A stretch of DNA of 64,000 nt, taken from Sipunculus nudus (taxonomy: Eukaryota > Annelida > Sipuncula > Golfingiida > Sipunculidae). The DNA lies in assembly GCA_026874595.1 (NCBI GenBank), contig CM049309.1, positions 5,478,576 to 5,542,575 on the forward strand, written 5' to 3'. Position 1 is the first letter of the stretch, and every line of letters begins with the position of its first letter. A program made the position numbers and the translations under genes. The notes below the pieces were generated by a model. It had not been told where the DNA came from, made no database searches, and was given only the letters and a program-made list of their open reading frames with translations. Shown piece by piece: positions 22,010-34,380 of the stretch.

Positions 22010-22960
22010 GTTGCGTATTAGCATGGATGTCTGCAGCCAAATTGTGTATGTAGGTTGCGCCACCTACCACAAAATCCAGAAAGCCGTCTAGGTTGTATAC
22101 ATATGCAAAATTTAAGGCAGATAAGTCAAACCACTACATGTATATGAGTGATTTTAGCCCGTGGCAGACAAACAGATGGACGCTGTGCAAAAATGGTTGT
22201 AGGTGGCGCCACCAGTTTTGCGTATGATAAAGAGCTATGTGAGAACTATACACATGCACAACTTTGGCCCAATCGGTCAAACGGTTCCCAAGATATGAGC
22301 TTGGATGTCTGCTGCATAAACTAGAATGCAGGTGGCGCCACCTGTCATAAAACCAAGAGAGCTGTCAGGGATGTATTAACATGCAAAATTTTAGGCGGAT
22401 ATGTCAAACCACTGCCGAGATATGAGTGATTTTATCCCATGGCAGACAAACAGACGGTAGCTGTGCAAAAATGGCTGTAGGTGGCGCCACCAGTTTTGCG
22501 TATGATCAAGAACTATGTGAGATCTATACAGATGCAAAATTTTGGCCCAATCGGTCAAATGGTTCCCGAGATATGAGCTTGGATGTCTGCAGCGTAAACG
22601 TGAATGTAGGTGGCGCCACCTGTCATAAATCAGAAAAGCTATCCAGGATGTATACGCATGCCGAATTTCAGGTGAATTAGTCAAATCACTGCAGAGATAT
22701 GAGTGATTTTAACCCAAGGCAGACGAACAGATGGACACTGTGCAAACATGGTTGCAGCGGCGCCACCATTTTTTGTGTATGTTATAAAGCTCTCCAAGGG
22801 CTACATTTGTGCAAAAAAAATTTCCTGATCGGTCAAACGGTTACCGAGATATGTGGGTTTATGTGTGGAAACAGACGCACAAACGGACGCAGAGCGCAGA
22901 GGAAAGGTCAGAGGTCAAAACAAAATCGGGGCGCAGCAGTTCACATGTGACCAGAACATA
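22010..22960 (+). repeat. ~278-bp tandem array with GGTGGCGCCACC palindromes
   Basis: The phrase GGCAGACAAACAGATGG begins near 22163, 22441 and 22718, giving a period of 277-278 bp and about 3.3 copies. Each unit has two related halves, each with a GGTGGCGCCACC palindrome (about 22200, 22331, 22479, 22609, with variants at 22050 and 22757) and an AxATGAG phrase after CGGTCAAAC. The array is thus a higher-order repeat of an older unit of about 139 bp. Confidence 0.85.
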
Positions 22961-23019
22961 ATTCCGTGTTTCGTAAAATTCCGCCCAGCGGTTACGGAGG
23001 AGTTCTCCGGACACCTACG

Positions 23020-23051
23020 CGGCGGCGGCGGCGGCGTCGGCGGCGGCGGGC
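23020..23051. repeat. (GGC)n run
   Basis: Mostly GGC triplets at the right end of the tandem array, in an otherwise AT-rich neighbourhood. Confidence 0.85.
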
Positions 23052-23589
23052 TGAAAACATAGTATCAGCAAAACTCTGTTTTGGCGGATACAATTATGAG
23101 AACCTCTGCCTGATATATTATTTATCCATTTAATCATGTTCATTTGAACTAATTTTTGTGCTGTTTTCCATGATTTTCGGCATTATTCACATTTTTCACC
23201 AGTGTATTTAAAAATGGAATCTTTCTTTGAATGCTTCATGTAGAGGAAAGTTACTTATCATATTTAATGTAAAGTAGATTGGTTTAGGAATTCTGATCTG
23301 AATCTAGAAATCCTGTTATATACTGAGAAAAAGTTTAAGTTATACTAAACCGTGTTCAGCAGTTTAACATTATCGCTATGTAATATTAATACAGCCCTAC
23401 CAAACACTTTTCCAAAATGTATAATGCAGCAATAAACATTTCGTATTTGAAGAATCTGTATTGTTAATTGAGATGAAGGTACTAGATAGTTGAAGAAAAG
23501 TTCAATGAATATATGACCGACGCATTGGGACAAAGGGTCGAGGTGGATATAATATCTTTGGGAGGCAGCTTTGGAAAAAAAAGATGATC

Positions 23590-26473
23590 CTCGCAGCACA
23601 TAGTGAGGATCACACTCATAAGAATTGGACTTAAGTAGGATGGTTAGAAGAAGGAGAAAAACCTACTAAGTATTTTATAAATTTAGAAAAAAGAAATTAT
23701 GCAAGGAAAACAATAAACAGATTATATGTGAATGGAATTATCACTAAAAACCCAACACTAATATCACAAGAACAAGTGAATTTTTATAGAAATCTTTATG
23801 TTTCAAAATTAAAATGTGAACAAAATGTAACCAATAATGATTTTCTAAAAGGTAACCATTTAAAAATATCCGATGAAATAAAAATACAAATAGATGCCCC
23901 AATTACAGTGGATGAACTATATAACAGTTTAAAATCATTTAAAAACGGTAAATCCCCAGGCATAGACGGGTTACCAGTGGAGTTCTTTGAACAATTTTGG
24001 AATCCTTTAAAATTAGTTTTCCATAGAGCTGTTAATGATTCATTTGAAAGCAATATACTCACCTATTCCCAAAGACAGGGAATAGTGACACTTATACCAA
24101 AACATAGAAAAATCCTCTTTTATTAAAAAATTGGAGACCGATAAGTTTAATGAATACTGATTATAAAATTATCACAAAAACCATTGCTAACCGTCTAAAA
24201 TTAGCTTTACATTCAATAATCAATGAAGATCAAACAGGCTTTTTAAAAAATAGATATATCGGAGAAAATATTGTTCGAATACTGTCAATTATGGATTATT
24301 GTAAATATAAAAGAGAAGAAGCATACCTTTTAGTAATTGACTATGAAAAAGCTTTTGACAGCTTAGAGTGGGAATTTATCATTCAAGCTTTAGAATATTT
24401 CAATTTTGGTGATCAGATAATTAAATGGATTAAAACCATTTAAAAAATATTTCTAGTTCTATCATTAATAATGGTTGGTTATCATCATTCTTTAACATCT
24501 ACAGAGGAGTGAGGCAAGGTTGTCCTTTATCACCTTATTTATTTATAATCAGTGCGGAAATAATAGCAAATTACATTAGAAATCAAAAGAAGATCAAGGG
24601 TATTGAGATATGTGATCATAATTTTATTATATCGCAATATGCTGATGATACTAGTTTTACATTAAAAAATATAGAAAGTGTTAAATTTATATTACAAATA
24701 TTTTGAGCAAATATCAGGTTTAAAGGTGAATATTGAGAAAAGTCAAATTATGCCGTCTAATCACCATTTAAACAATTTAGATTAACTCGGAAATATCGGT
24801 ATTCAAATTACAGAAGGACCTTTAACAGTGTTAGGTGTAAAGATATCACAAAATATACACGATATTATAGAAATTAATTATAATACAAGGATAGAGGAAG
24901 TGAGAGAATCTTTGAAATTGTGGTCAGAAAGATTACTTACCCCATATGGAAAAACAACTTTTTTGAAGTCACAGGTTCTATCGAAATTAATATATCTTCT
25001 ATGTGTTCTCCCAACCCCTAATTCTCGAATTAAAAAATACAGTAACAAAATTGATGCGGGAATTTGTGTGGTCAAAGGGAAGAAAGAGAGTCAAATGGAT
25101 GACATCGGGTCAAAAGAAAATGAGGGAGTTAATGTAACAGATACAGATACACAAGAACAAGCTTTAAAAGACTCCTGGATTAAAAGATTAAAAGTAGGTA
25201 CAAAATTACATGTGCTTTTTACTAATGCACTAAAAGCAGATTTCATGCTTGATTGCAACCCTAAGACAAAAGATGTGATCAATGTTTTTAAATTTTAATC
25301 CAATATTTGGATTGATGTTTTAAAAGCATGGTCTAATTTTAATTATGATGAGTTCAACAAATATAATGTATTACACAAAAATATATGGTTTAACTCTCAC
25401 ATAAAAATTGACGGAAATTTTTTTGTATATAAAGATATCAAAATATCAGAGATATAATAAGAAAAGATCTAATAGGGTTCAGACTTTTAACGCATAAAGA
25501 ATTGGAAAATAAATTTCATGGGAAATGTAATTTTTTGCATTATGTTAGCTTGTTAGATGCCATTCCAAAAGACTGGAAAGGCTATTTAAAACAGTTAGAA
25601 ACTCGAGATTCCCCTAAACCCAAAATTGAGATATTAAGAAATCAGAAGAAGCCATCTAGATTTGTATACAACTATTTAATTAATATGAAATATATGAAAC
25701 CGGAAAAAATAAGTTCAACCTGGAAAGAAGAACTTGCTATAGAAGAAGAGCTGATTTTTAGAGGTTTTAAAAATATTTATAAAAATTCAAACTCGACAAA
25801 ATTAAGATATTTTCAATTTTGTTTAATGCATAGATGCTTGACTCTGAATCCATTATTGTATAGAATTGGTATTAAAGAAGATAAACATTGTACATTTTGT
25901 AAAGATGAGGAGGAAACACTTGAACATATCATATGGAAATGTTTTTTTGTAAAGAAGTTATGGTCAGATATATCTGACTCACTTAAAAAGGAAAGAATAT
26001 TAAAATTTGAGGCACTTAAATATAAAAATGTTATTTTAGGCACTTATGAAGATATAACGCTGAATGCCATTTTATTTATCGCAAAGAGATATATATACAT
26101 CACTCGGTGTGAGGAGAAAAAACCTTCCTTTAGAAATTTTAAATATTTTCTTAAAGATATAATTTATATTGAAGATCAAACAGCAAAAAGTAATGGTAAA
26201 TTACATATTCATGGAAGAAAATGGAAAAATTGTCAAAATATAATTAGTTGAGAATTCCCTAGCTATATATCTATTATATATAAAACAATAAATAGGACAC
26301 CTTTCTTGTAAGAACCAAATGTAAAATGAAGTAAAAATTATATAAAGGCACTATATATGTATATATAATGGAATTGTGTATATTTATGTAGTGTGTGTTT
26401 TCTTTTGTATGTTATTGTGTATTCTATGTATTTTGCATGTTTTTATTTGTATTTGTTAATAATAAAAAAAAAA
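23590..26473 (+). mobile_element. Tx1/L1-like non-LTR retrotransposon, 5'-truncated and decayed
   Basis: Reverse transcriptase ORF remnants lie in order on the + strand: 23638-24126 (WLEEGEKPTKYF, KSPGIDGLPVEFF), 24127-24443 (NWRPISLMNTDYKIITKTIA, QTGFLKNR, YEKAFDSLEW), 24445-24706 (RQGCPLSPYLF, catalytic SQYADDT), 24707-25298 and 25400-26251. Single-base deletions at about 24115 and 24445 and further shifts at about 24703 and 25090-25400 break the frame; the YADD residues are intact. The C-terminal part has a CxxC..H....C zinc knuckle (CTFC..LEHIIWKC) as in the Tx1 group of L1 elements. A 3' UTR of about 200 nt ends in AATA(A)n at 26461-26473. The endonuclease domain is absent. Clade assignment is from motif memory. 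Confidence 0.85.
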
Positions 26474-26859
26474 TGGACTCTGCATAGGGATTGTGGGCAT
26501 AGCAGTCCTTTCCCCCACAATGCACTGGGGTTTCTAAATCCACCAATGGTATAGGTATAAATACAACAGATACAGGCCTTGAAACATGATGGATTAGAGT
26601 TGGTTGAAGGCAAATAATATGCACGTAATTTTTGTGATACGGACTTTATGAAATAAGTAATATATGGTAAGCATGCGTATGTTCAATGTTGAATAGAAGG
26701 CGGTTTCCTTGGATTGTGATGAATTTCAATGTTGAAGTAAGACTGTTGTGACAAGTAAGCCAAGCCATCCCTCTTCCCCTAACTGGTAGAGGTTTGAATA
26801 GAAACGACGTTTGGCATAAGGGTAAAAAATGACTCCACCAGGGGCTATTACCAATATGG

Positions 26860-27615
26860 TCGCATAAATGCCAAAACTACGGCAGAACTGGCAGTACTAA
26901 AACATTTCAGGAAGAAAACTGACCAGCTAAATTTGACATACAGATGATGAATGAATTAATTATTGATAGTATGTTCTTGTGAAATATATTGTTAAAAACC
27001 TTGAACAGTGAGTAGAAGGATGTCTTCAGTGCTCAAATTGTCCTTAGAAAATAGGTAACAGCGACCTTATTTAGGGTTTCCTAGAAGACATTACTAGGAA
27101 TTCCCTAGAGTCTTAGTCAGAATTTCAATGTCCAATAGCTTCGGTTGGTGTGTATCCTATTTATAGGGTACTGAAATCTTGTTCTTTCACACAGCTTACA
27201 GAATATTGGACAGAGTGACCTTATTTAGGGTTCACCAGGAGATTTAACAGGGACTTCTTTGGATATTAATCAATTTTGACGTTTTAGGTCTAATTGAAAC
27301 AAATTATGCAAATCTGTCTTACTGGGCGCTCAAAACATATTCTATCAATCGGAAGAAAGGTCATAATTTTCCGATTGTACTTCAGATATAAACATGCTAA
27401 GGTGCCTCCATAGCAAAATAACACTGGGCAAGACCTAGCCTTTGGTAAATGTTAAAGAAAACAATTTTCTGACCTTGAAATTACTGACAGGGATATCTTC
27501 AAACCTTCAGCCTATAGACCAACAAGTTGAGTTAATAAGAATATCTACAGGTCCCGCGATCTATTCAGTCGGCATGGACAAATACACATGGTGATACAGT
27601 TACTAGAGAGTATAC
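26860..27615 (+). repeat. Dispersed repeat R2, copy 1
   Basis: Aligns by eye with 57140-57450 plus 58200-58670. Shared phrases include CTTATTTAGGGTTTC, CACACAGCxxACAGAATA, CACTGGGCAAGACCTAGC, ATATCTACAGGTCCC and ACAAATACACATGGTGAT. No ORF. Nature unknown. Confidence 0.7.
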
Positions 27616-28242
27616 TGAAAGAACTAGTTATATATAATGGAGTGCATATCAATGATTGGCAATTGCAACTTAACTACTGGTAGATCAAATGCCTCTTCAA
27701 GTAAAAATCGTAAAGGTATGAGCAATCATTATTACTATAAATTTATATTTAATTTAACTATTATATAAAATATGGTTATAACACCAACCGCTCGGCACTG
27801 TCAAATGAGTTTAGTAGTCTACAGGTGGAGGAAACCGCACGACAAGGAAGAAACCACCTTCAATGGTTTACTACGACCCACTCTGATAGTCACGCCAAGA
27901 AACAAACCTGGGTCATCAGGGAAGAGAGCCAATCTCGGTACCACTTATCTGTTAGGCCCATAATTTATTATTCATTATTTAAAGTAAAACTTCTTATGAC
28001 ACATTTGTCAATTATTTTGCAGATTCTTTTGCCTTAAGTAAATGAAATTATACTGTATAAGGTGTTAAATAAATCAACATAAGTTCATTCAAACAGGTAA
28101 AATGTCTTGTTTTAATTAATAAAGTTCAGTTATTCACAATGAATATGTACTGATAATCACAGTCTGATTTTCAATCCTTGACCCATCTTTTCCGATATCC
28201 GCAGATATGCATATCGCCCGCTAAAACAAGTGTGAGCCGTAA

Positions 28243-28548
28243 GGCCAAAAAAATAAAAGGGTATGGTCCTCAGGCACTTTTTTTCAGAAATCACTGCGGG
28301 CGGGCGGTATTTTATTTTTGACCTTTTCTTGTATGTTTCGATAAAAATATCATAAAATCAGTGAAAACCATGAAATTAACAGGTTTTTTGCTAAACAAGA
28401 AAAAGCACTTCATAACATAGGAAATCGTATCAAAATTGTATCATTTTATTTTTTTAAAAGATTAAAATCAAAATAAAAATGATTTTATGCGGTGGGTTTA
28501 AATTGACGCGGGTGGTGCCTGAGAACCATACCTTTTATTTATTTGGCC
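28243..28548. mobile_element. MITE M2 with ~35-bp terminal inverted repeats
   Basis: The left end runs GGCCAAAAAAATAAAAGG then TATGGTCCTCAGGCAC. The right end, read on the other strand, gives GGCCAAATAAATAAAAGG and TATGGTTCTCAGGCAC, with one indel and few mismatches. TAA flanks both ends (28240-28242 and 28549-28551), which looks like a 3-bp TWA target duplication. 306 bp, no ORF. Confidence 0.85.
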
Positions 28549-28551
28549 TAA

Positions 28552-29710
28552 TCTTCAAGTTATATTAAAAAAATAACGAAAAATCACATTTTCAGAATTG
28601 GATTTCTTACATATGAACAAATGATTTAACTTTTACAAGATTTGCAAGGCCTCTGATTTCATTTACTTAATATTCAGCAAAACTGATAGAAAATAAATGT
28701 CCACATGTGTTAAACCTCCTTTCAGTCCCGTTGTGTATACTGTGAATTACAATAAATTAGCGAGGGTTTAAATATCGATATATCCAGGAATGGAAAGTTA
28801 TCGTGAAATAGAAATCCTCAAGACATTCCTTCTTCACAGATAAACAGTCATTTACACTGTTGCCTCAATGGCATAACATGTAAGTTGTATGTTTCTGTAG
28901 CCTCAACACCAATAGATTGACTTAAACATTAGAACAGAAGATTTTTGTTTAACATAAAAAGTAATTATATGTTTTCAGGTAATTTTTCTATATAAAATTG
29001 ATGCCCATGGGGTGCTTTTTATTTTTATATACCGTGAAAAAAGCGTAAACTTTTATTCTTCTTCATGCACTGGCATAGATATTACAACCAATGGTTAAAA
29101 TATGAAATAATAAACGAAGTATAGGTGTAATATTAACATAACAAAATCTATTGGATTACATGTGTCAAACTCTCGTTGTGAACCCCGGAACACGCGGACC
29201 CAACCGACGTGGGGCTTCCACATCGAAATGAGTGATGGTCATATGTTGTTAATACAATACCCGATATTGTTTAATAAAGAAGTACAATAGAAATTTCTGT
29301 ATAGAAAATCTTATGTATTTTTTTAAATATTTCTTTTTTAAATTTTGATAGAAATATAGCTATATTGGAAGTTCATTTAATAAACGATCTTTGCTTATTG
29401 GTGGTGATGGCATCCATGTTTATTCTCAACGACCGGTCACGATGTATACATCTTTAGCTATTTATAGTTGCGCCGCGTAGCGGTCGCTTCAGAAAATAGT
29501 TAACAAAGACCAATAATTAATGATGTTTAGGTTTATTTGAGCAAACGTTTTAGAGGAATTATCAATGTATTGAAGTTTATTCATCGGTAAAAATGTCCAA
29601 CGTACCAGGAGGAGGAGAAACTGACCGATGTGGAAGTTAAAGAATTTTTAGTAGCGTTCAAGCACGTGACCAGATCACCACGTGACCACGTTAAGCAAGA
29701 AAAACTTTTG
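28552..29710. other. Intergenic, no gene seen
   Basis: AT-rich; no exon, transposon terminus or RNA gene that I can support. Confidence 0.4.
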
Positions 29711-29774
29711 ACGCGGGGTGTTTAAAGTGATGCGGGCGGTGCATGAGAAACATTTAATTGGTTTATTGGTGGCC
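29711..29774. mobile_element. Solo right end of MITE M2 family
   Basis: GACGCGGGGTGTTTAAAGTG, GATGCGGGCGGTGCATGAGA and ATTGGTGGCC repeat the right end of the 28243 element with changes. No matching left end is found nearby. Confidence 0.6.
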
Positions 29775-30387
29775 TTACTCATTAATTAAAGATGGACATT
29801 ATTAATAATAACAAGGGGTATCCTCTCCCATATTGGGAATTTTTTTGAATATGCAATGTAAAAAGGACATTTGAGGCAATTTTCACAAAAAAATGAGGAT
29901 TTCCTGTGTCTGAAAAACTGTTCCCTTATGTCTTTGCATTATAGGGTCAAACTGTAGAGAGGTTCAATATTTAATATTTATATTTCTTAAAAATTAGGAT
30001 TTAAAAATTTCAATCGTTTTCGACATGTTAAAGTCAATGTCGCAAATGCGCATTTACGTTTGTAACTTGGAAACTATTATATTTTAAATGTAATGCTCGG
30101 AGTGAAATAACTGATTTGTAGAAGACTTATGTTAAACTTAGCATTTTACCGAGGTGCATAGTCTCTACAGCACACAGGACTCCTATGAGCACAGATGGCG
30201 AGTTCGAGTAGTGGTATAACCAGAGAAGCCGTGTGGTTGTTCCCAGTTGACCTCAACCAGGGTCTGCTGCTCTGCAGTTATTCTGTAAGTTAAGTAAAAT
30301 AAAATAAAATTGCTAATTAATAAAAAGAAGTATGAAAAATGATAAAAAATAGGGAAATTAGATAAAATAAGAGATATTGCAGCTGAA

Positions 30388-30430
30388 CAGGGGGCCGCGC
30401 GCAGAAGGCGCCCCCTCTGGATCCGCCACT
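30388..30430 (-). repeat. Fragment of a GGCGGATCC dispersed repeat
   Basis: On the minus strand it reads AGTGGCGGATCCAGAGGGGG and then a GC-rich stretch, a phrase common to a short repeat found in many invertebrates. A second copy is on the + strand at about 38103 (AGGGGCGGATCCAGGATTTC). Confidence 0.5.
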
Positions 30431-30455
30431 GATACCAAAGGCTATTTAATGCATT

Positions 30456-30495
<40 letters not shown>

Positions 30496-31079
30496 TTTTA
30501 GATTAAGTGAATTTCCGAATTGACGGCGAGTACTGGATGCGACCGGTAGGGGGGGGGGGGGGTAATGCTAGGCCCCTGGACAAACAACCATATTTACTGT
30601 TAAAAAATAAGATCTTAGGAAGTCAATTGGAAGAGAGTTGTAACCCTATCCTCTTTATATTTATTTTGTTTTTGGACAAATTTCTACACTGACTACATTT
30701 ACATAATGGCAATATCTTGCATAAAGCTTTTGCTGATTTTCACAGAAAATCAAGTTTCCAGAAGATCAATATGTTTCACCTCTGATAATCTAACCATATA
30801 AGGAGCTCTAGGTGCAAATTTTGAGTGTGCTTTAGTGAGCCTGTAAACAATATATTTTAAAACAGCGCTTTTCTACACCATGCATTTTTAAAGGACTATG
30901 TGTTTTGGCTTAGTTTTACTCTTTTCAGGCTTAACAGGGTTATAAAATATATTGAGCCATTTACCATACACTTTGTGAGTGGCTGACTGATCCTCTGAAG
31001 CTCAGTGTGTTGAACCAAAAAGATTTCCTCCTTTACATAACAAGACTTACAGGACATATACCGGTGAGTAAGCCGTGAG

Positions 31080-31600
31080 TCAGCTCTTCAGCTTAGAACC
31101 TCTCTGGATGTACTGGAAGTTTCTAGGTCTAACAGTTATGGTTTATGTCCCGTTAATGCCCGGACTGCTTCATTTGAAGGTCTCAAAAAATAGAGAAAAA
31201 AGGCGTAAAATGTAGAAAAAAATAGAGGTGGCGCCACCAATCTTCAAGAACTGTTGGAACTGGCCATGATCTATATGCATGGTAAGAATTTTGCCAATTC
31301 AGTGTGTTTGTTACTGACATACTAGAACTTTTCTATCAAATTTTTAATAATCCGTAGATGCACAAAATGCTCCATAACTCAGAGAATATAGGTCTAACTG
31401 ACCTTAATTTAAGTGTTTAAGGAATTTTTTTTATTGATCCACCTTTTTTGAAAAGATTCTATGAGAAGATTCTATGTCTTACGTTTACAATTTGTGCCCT
31501 TTTAACGTAGAGACGGACCGAAGGATAGACAAGCGGACAGACGGACAAATAGTCGCAAAGATCGCTATAGCTGAGATGACTTTCAGGGAGCCGAGCTAAT
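31080..31600 (-). repeat. Dispersed repeat R1, copy e (minus strand)
   Basis: Minus-strand R1: head near 31600 (TAGCTCGGCTCCCTGAAAGT), CCGTCTGTCCGCTTGTC, then body with a GGTGGCGCCACC at about 31222. It lies just upstream of MMP exon 1 and is shared with the duplicate at 61715-62110, so it was present before the duplication. Confidence 0.65.
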
Positions 31601-31794
31601 AGCATTCTACAGATGATAAAACAGATGGGTCACACAGAGTAAGACGACTAAGGCGAATGTACAAGGAAGTAACGACCATCCACCAGTTTGTATGATGCGT
31701 GACCATGGCAATACCTACGTTTCTAAGTTCTTGATCAGAGCACACACGCACACAAGTGTCAGCGGCCGGTGGACACAGTGCAAGACGAGGCAGC

Positions 31795-31884
31795 ATGCGG
31801 CCAAACTGGACGTGCGTGTTACTGTGTGTCGCCATGGCGACCTCTGCCCCCACCAGCAGACCAATGACCGTGCAGCGAGCCATG
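31795..31884 (+). CDS. MMP exon 1: signal peptide
   Basis: ATG 31795 starts [18 protein letters not shown], a hydrophobic signal peptide, then [12 protein letters not shown] and donor gtgagt in phase 0. The related exon at 62292-62381 has the same length and pattern and supports this start. Confidence 0.82.
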
Positions 31885-34323
31885 GTGAGTTAGTTAAGGT
31901 CCCTTTACACAGGGCTGCCAACTTTGTGCCACCTTTGAGCAACCAAAAAATGACCAGAACGCTCAATGGTCGCCTAACCCCAGAAAATCCTGATCCTGTG
32001 TAATTGCTCCATAACTGTGTCAGCAATACTTGTGCCTCCCTTGAACCTCCAAAAATGCAGCATTGGGGCATTTTCTTGCCTGCCTTCCCTCTGCTTCCCC
32101 TGTGCCACCAGAGCGACCACTCTGCCTCCATTCTAGAACTACGGCAATGCTTGTGCCTCCCCTCTGCCTCCTTTGAGCCACCTTTGAGCAACCCACCACC
32201 TCGGCGACCTTTGTGCGATTGTTTTGAACATGTTCAAATACGGCGACCATGGCGTCCATGGCGATACCTGAAACTCCTGTGTACCACCTTTGAACGACCT
32301 AGGCAACCATGCTGCCTTCTTTGAGCCTCATTCGACGACCTTGGAAATGTTGTGGTCGCACACAGGAGGCAGAAGGTCGCTATTCTGTGTAAAGGCCCCT
32401 TTAGTCAGAGTCTTGGTTTTCTTATGGGACTCTCCCAATTAAGCGTCTCTACAGGCGACCAGGCTGTCGCCTCATGGTCGGCGGAGGGTCGCCTGTATGG
32501 TCGCCTGTAGTCGCCTGTAGTTGCCCGAAGTCGCCCAAACACGCGTTGCCTCTTACCTGTCGCCGCTCGATTTTCAACATGTTCAAAATTCTCAGGCGAT
32601 AGCTTTTTTGACGCCAATGTGCGTATACAGCCTGTCTTCTACTGGCGTAAATGCGGTCCTAGGCTGTCGCGAGTTGACGTGGATTGTCGTGAGCTAGTGT
32701 ACTTGAAACAGGGCCCATTCATATCTCCAGCTCCCCACATGGCACAGGATAGAGACTCGTCGAAGCTTGTCGCGGTTGGACGTAGCATATTCTGGTGTCG
32801 TAGGTTGTCGCCAGTGTAGTCGTACGTTGTCGTAGATGTGGTCGTAGTTTGTCGTAGGTGATTGTCCTCTGTGGCGGCGATTGTGTCGCCCGTTGTCGGC
32901 AGCTTGTTGAAGCTTGTCGTCAGACAGTCGTCAACCTGTTGTAGTTTGTCGTAGATTGTTGTCGTAGCGGAGGTCCAGTCGACAGCCTGGTCGCCCGTAG
33001 TCGCCTGTAGAGTCGCCTAAGTTGGACAGCCCCATTAAATAGCAACTCCCTGATCATTTGTATATTCTGTGTGTACTAGGGCCCTGCGCGGGCCGAAAAA
33101 TAAAACCCCCAACCCGCATTATATAATGCCAGCCCGCAGTTCGGCTTGCAGTTTATGAAAAAATGTTCAGCTCACTCCTCGCTTCAATTACTAACAGTCT
33201 TTCGGCCCGCATCCGCCCCTCAAAATTTTCTTTCAGCAAACGCCCTCCCCGCAATTTTTTTCCAAACTCTAGCTCGCAATCAGCAAGCAAAGTGAATTTT
33301 ATTATGTAACATAAACAAATCACACCCAAATCACTGCGTATCAATAAAATTGTGCATCTTGTTTACAACTCTGTTTCAACTATTATGGTATTTAAAAGTG
33401 TCCATTACAAATGGTCTAGCAAATATCAGATGTGTGAGTGTGTGTTTAAACAAATAATGGTTCATCAAAATAGACACCACCACTAATCACAAAATATCCT
33501 AAACATTGTCACACAGATACAATATATTACACAAATCACTGATTTGTTAGCAAGCTGATGTCGACTCTCATTAATCATATTGGGGCGGGAACAAAGCGGC
33601 AGGAAATTCGACCTATTATTTAATAAGTGTATATAGAGCGGTCCTCCACTGTGTGATGACCTTGCTGGTCACACTAAAATTTCTCTCTGTATAGTGATTG
33701 TTGCCATGACACACAGAAAATCTCTAGTGACGATGGAAAGTAGCTTAATATCTCATCTATGGTGATTCCACCATCAAGTGGACCAAGTAAACGAAAACCT
33801 GTGATATGCAAAATGAAAAATGTAATAAGCTTTTACTGAAGAATTCAAAAAATATATATATTTTTTTCTACTTTTAATGTAATGTCAGATGAGATTGGAT
33901 GACCATATGGCCTCATTCAGTGAATCTTATTCAGCCGATATTCCTGGATATTGTTGTAATATTCCATGAAGTCATCCCTGGATCCGGATCATGTGCATGG
34001 TCCACATCAAAATCTGATCGATTCTTCATTGGCCCACTCTCGAAAAGCTCTTAAAATTTCATCAGATTTCCTGTATTACATCCTGGTCTGATGATCCTAG
34101 ATTAGCAATTCTTGCTCGTCATCTTTGTGTAAGAAAGATATAAACTGCTCATCTCATTTCTACGAAAAATACTACCCTATTTTACTCAAATCTTCAATTT
34201 GATGAAAACAGATATTTTACAAGGATCATTGTCTCCTACCCCCTTTTTTGGGATTGACTCATCAATGCACGGAAATCAACCCGTGTAAAATTGCTCCCTT
34301 AGGAAGATCTTTTTTTTCTTAAC

Positions 34324-34380
<57 letters not shown>

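Noticed and set aside
22010-22960. CRISPR-like array
   Set aside because: Units are long (~278 bp), diverged, in a eukaryotic genome, and lack repeat-spacer structure.
30140-30260. Possible tRNA-derived SINE (GAGTTCGAGT near 30212)
   Set aside because: The B-box-like word is imperfect, no convincing A box or fold is present, and no second copy is seen in the window.
31596-32324. Overlapping open frames on both strands around 31600-32324
   Set aside because: They cross MMP exon 1 in wrong frames or lie in MITE M3, whose simple-word interior lacks stops by chance.
32405-32819. Open frames rich in Arg/Thr on both strands
   Set aside because: They fall within the GTCGCC-rich MITE M4.
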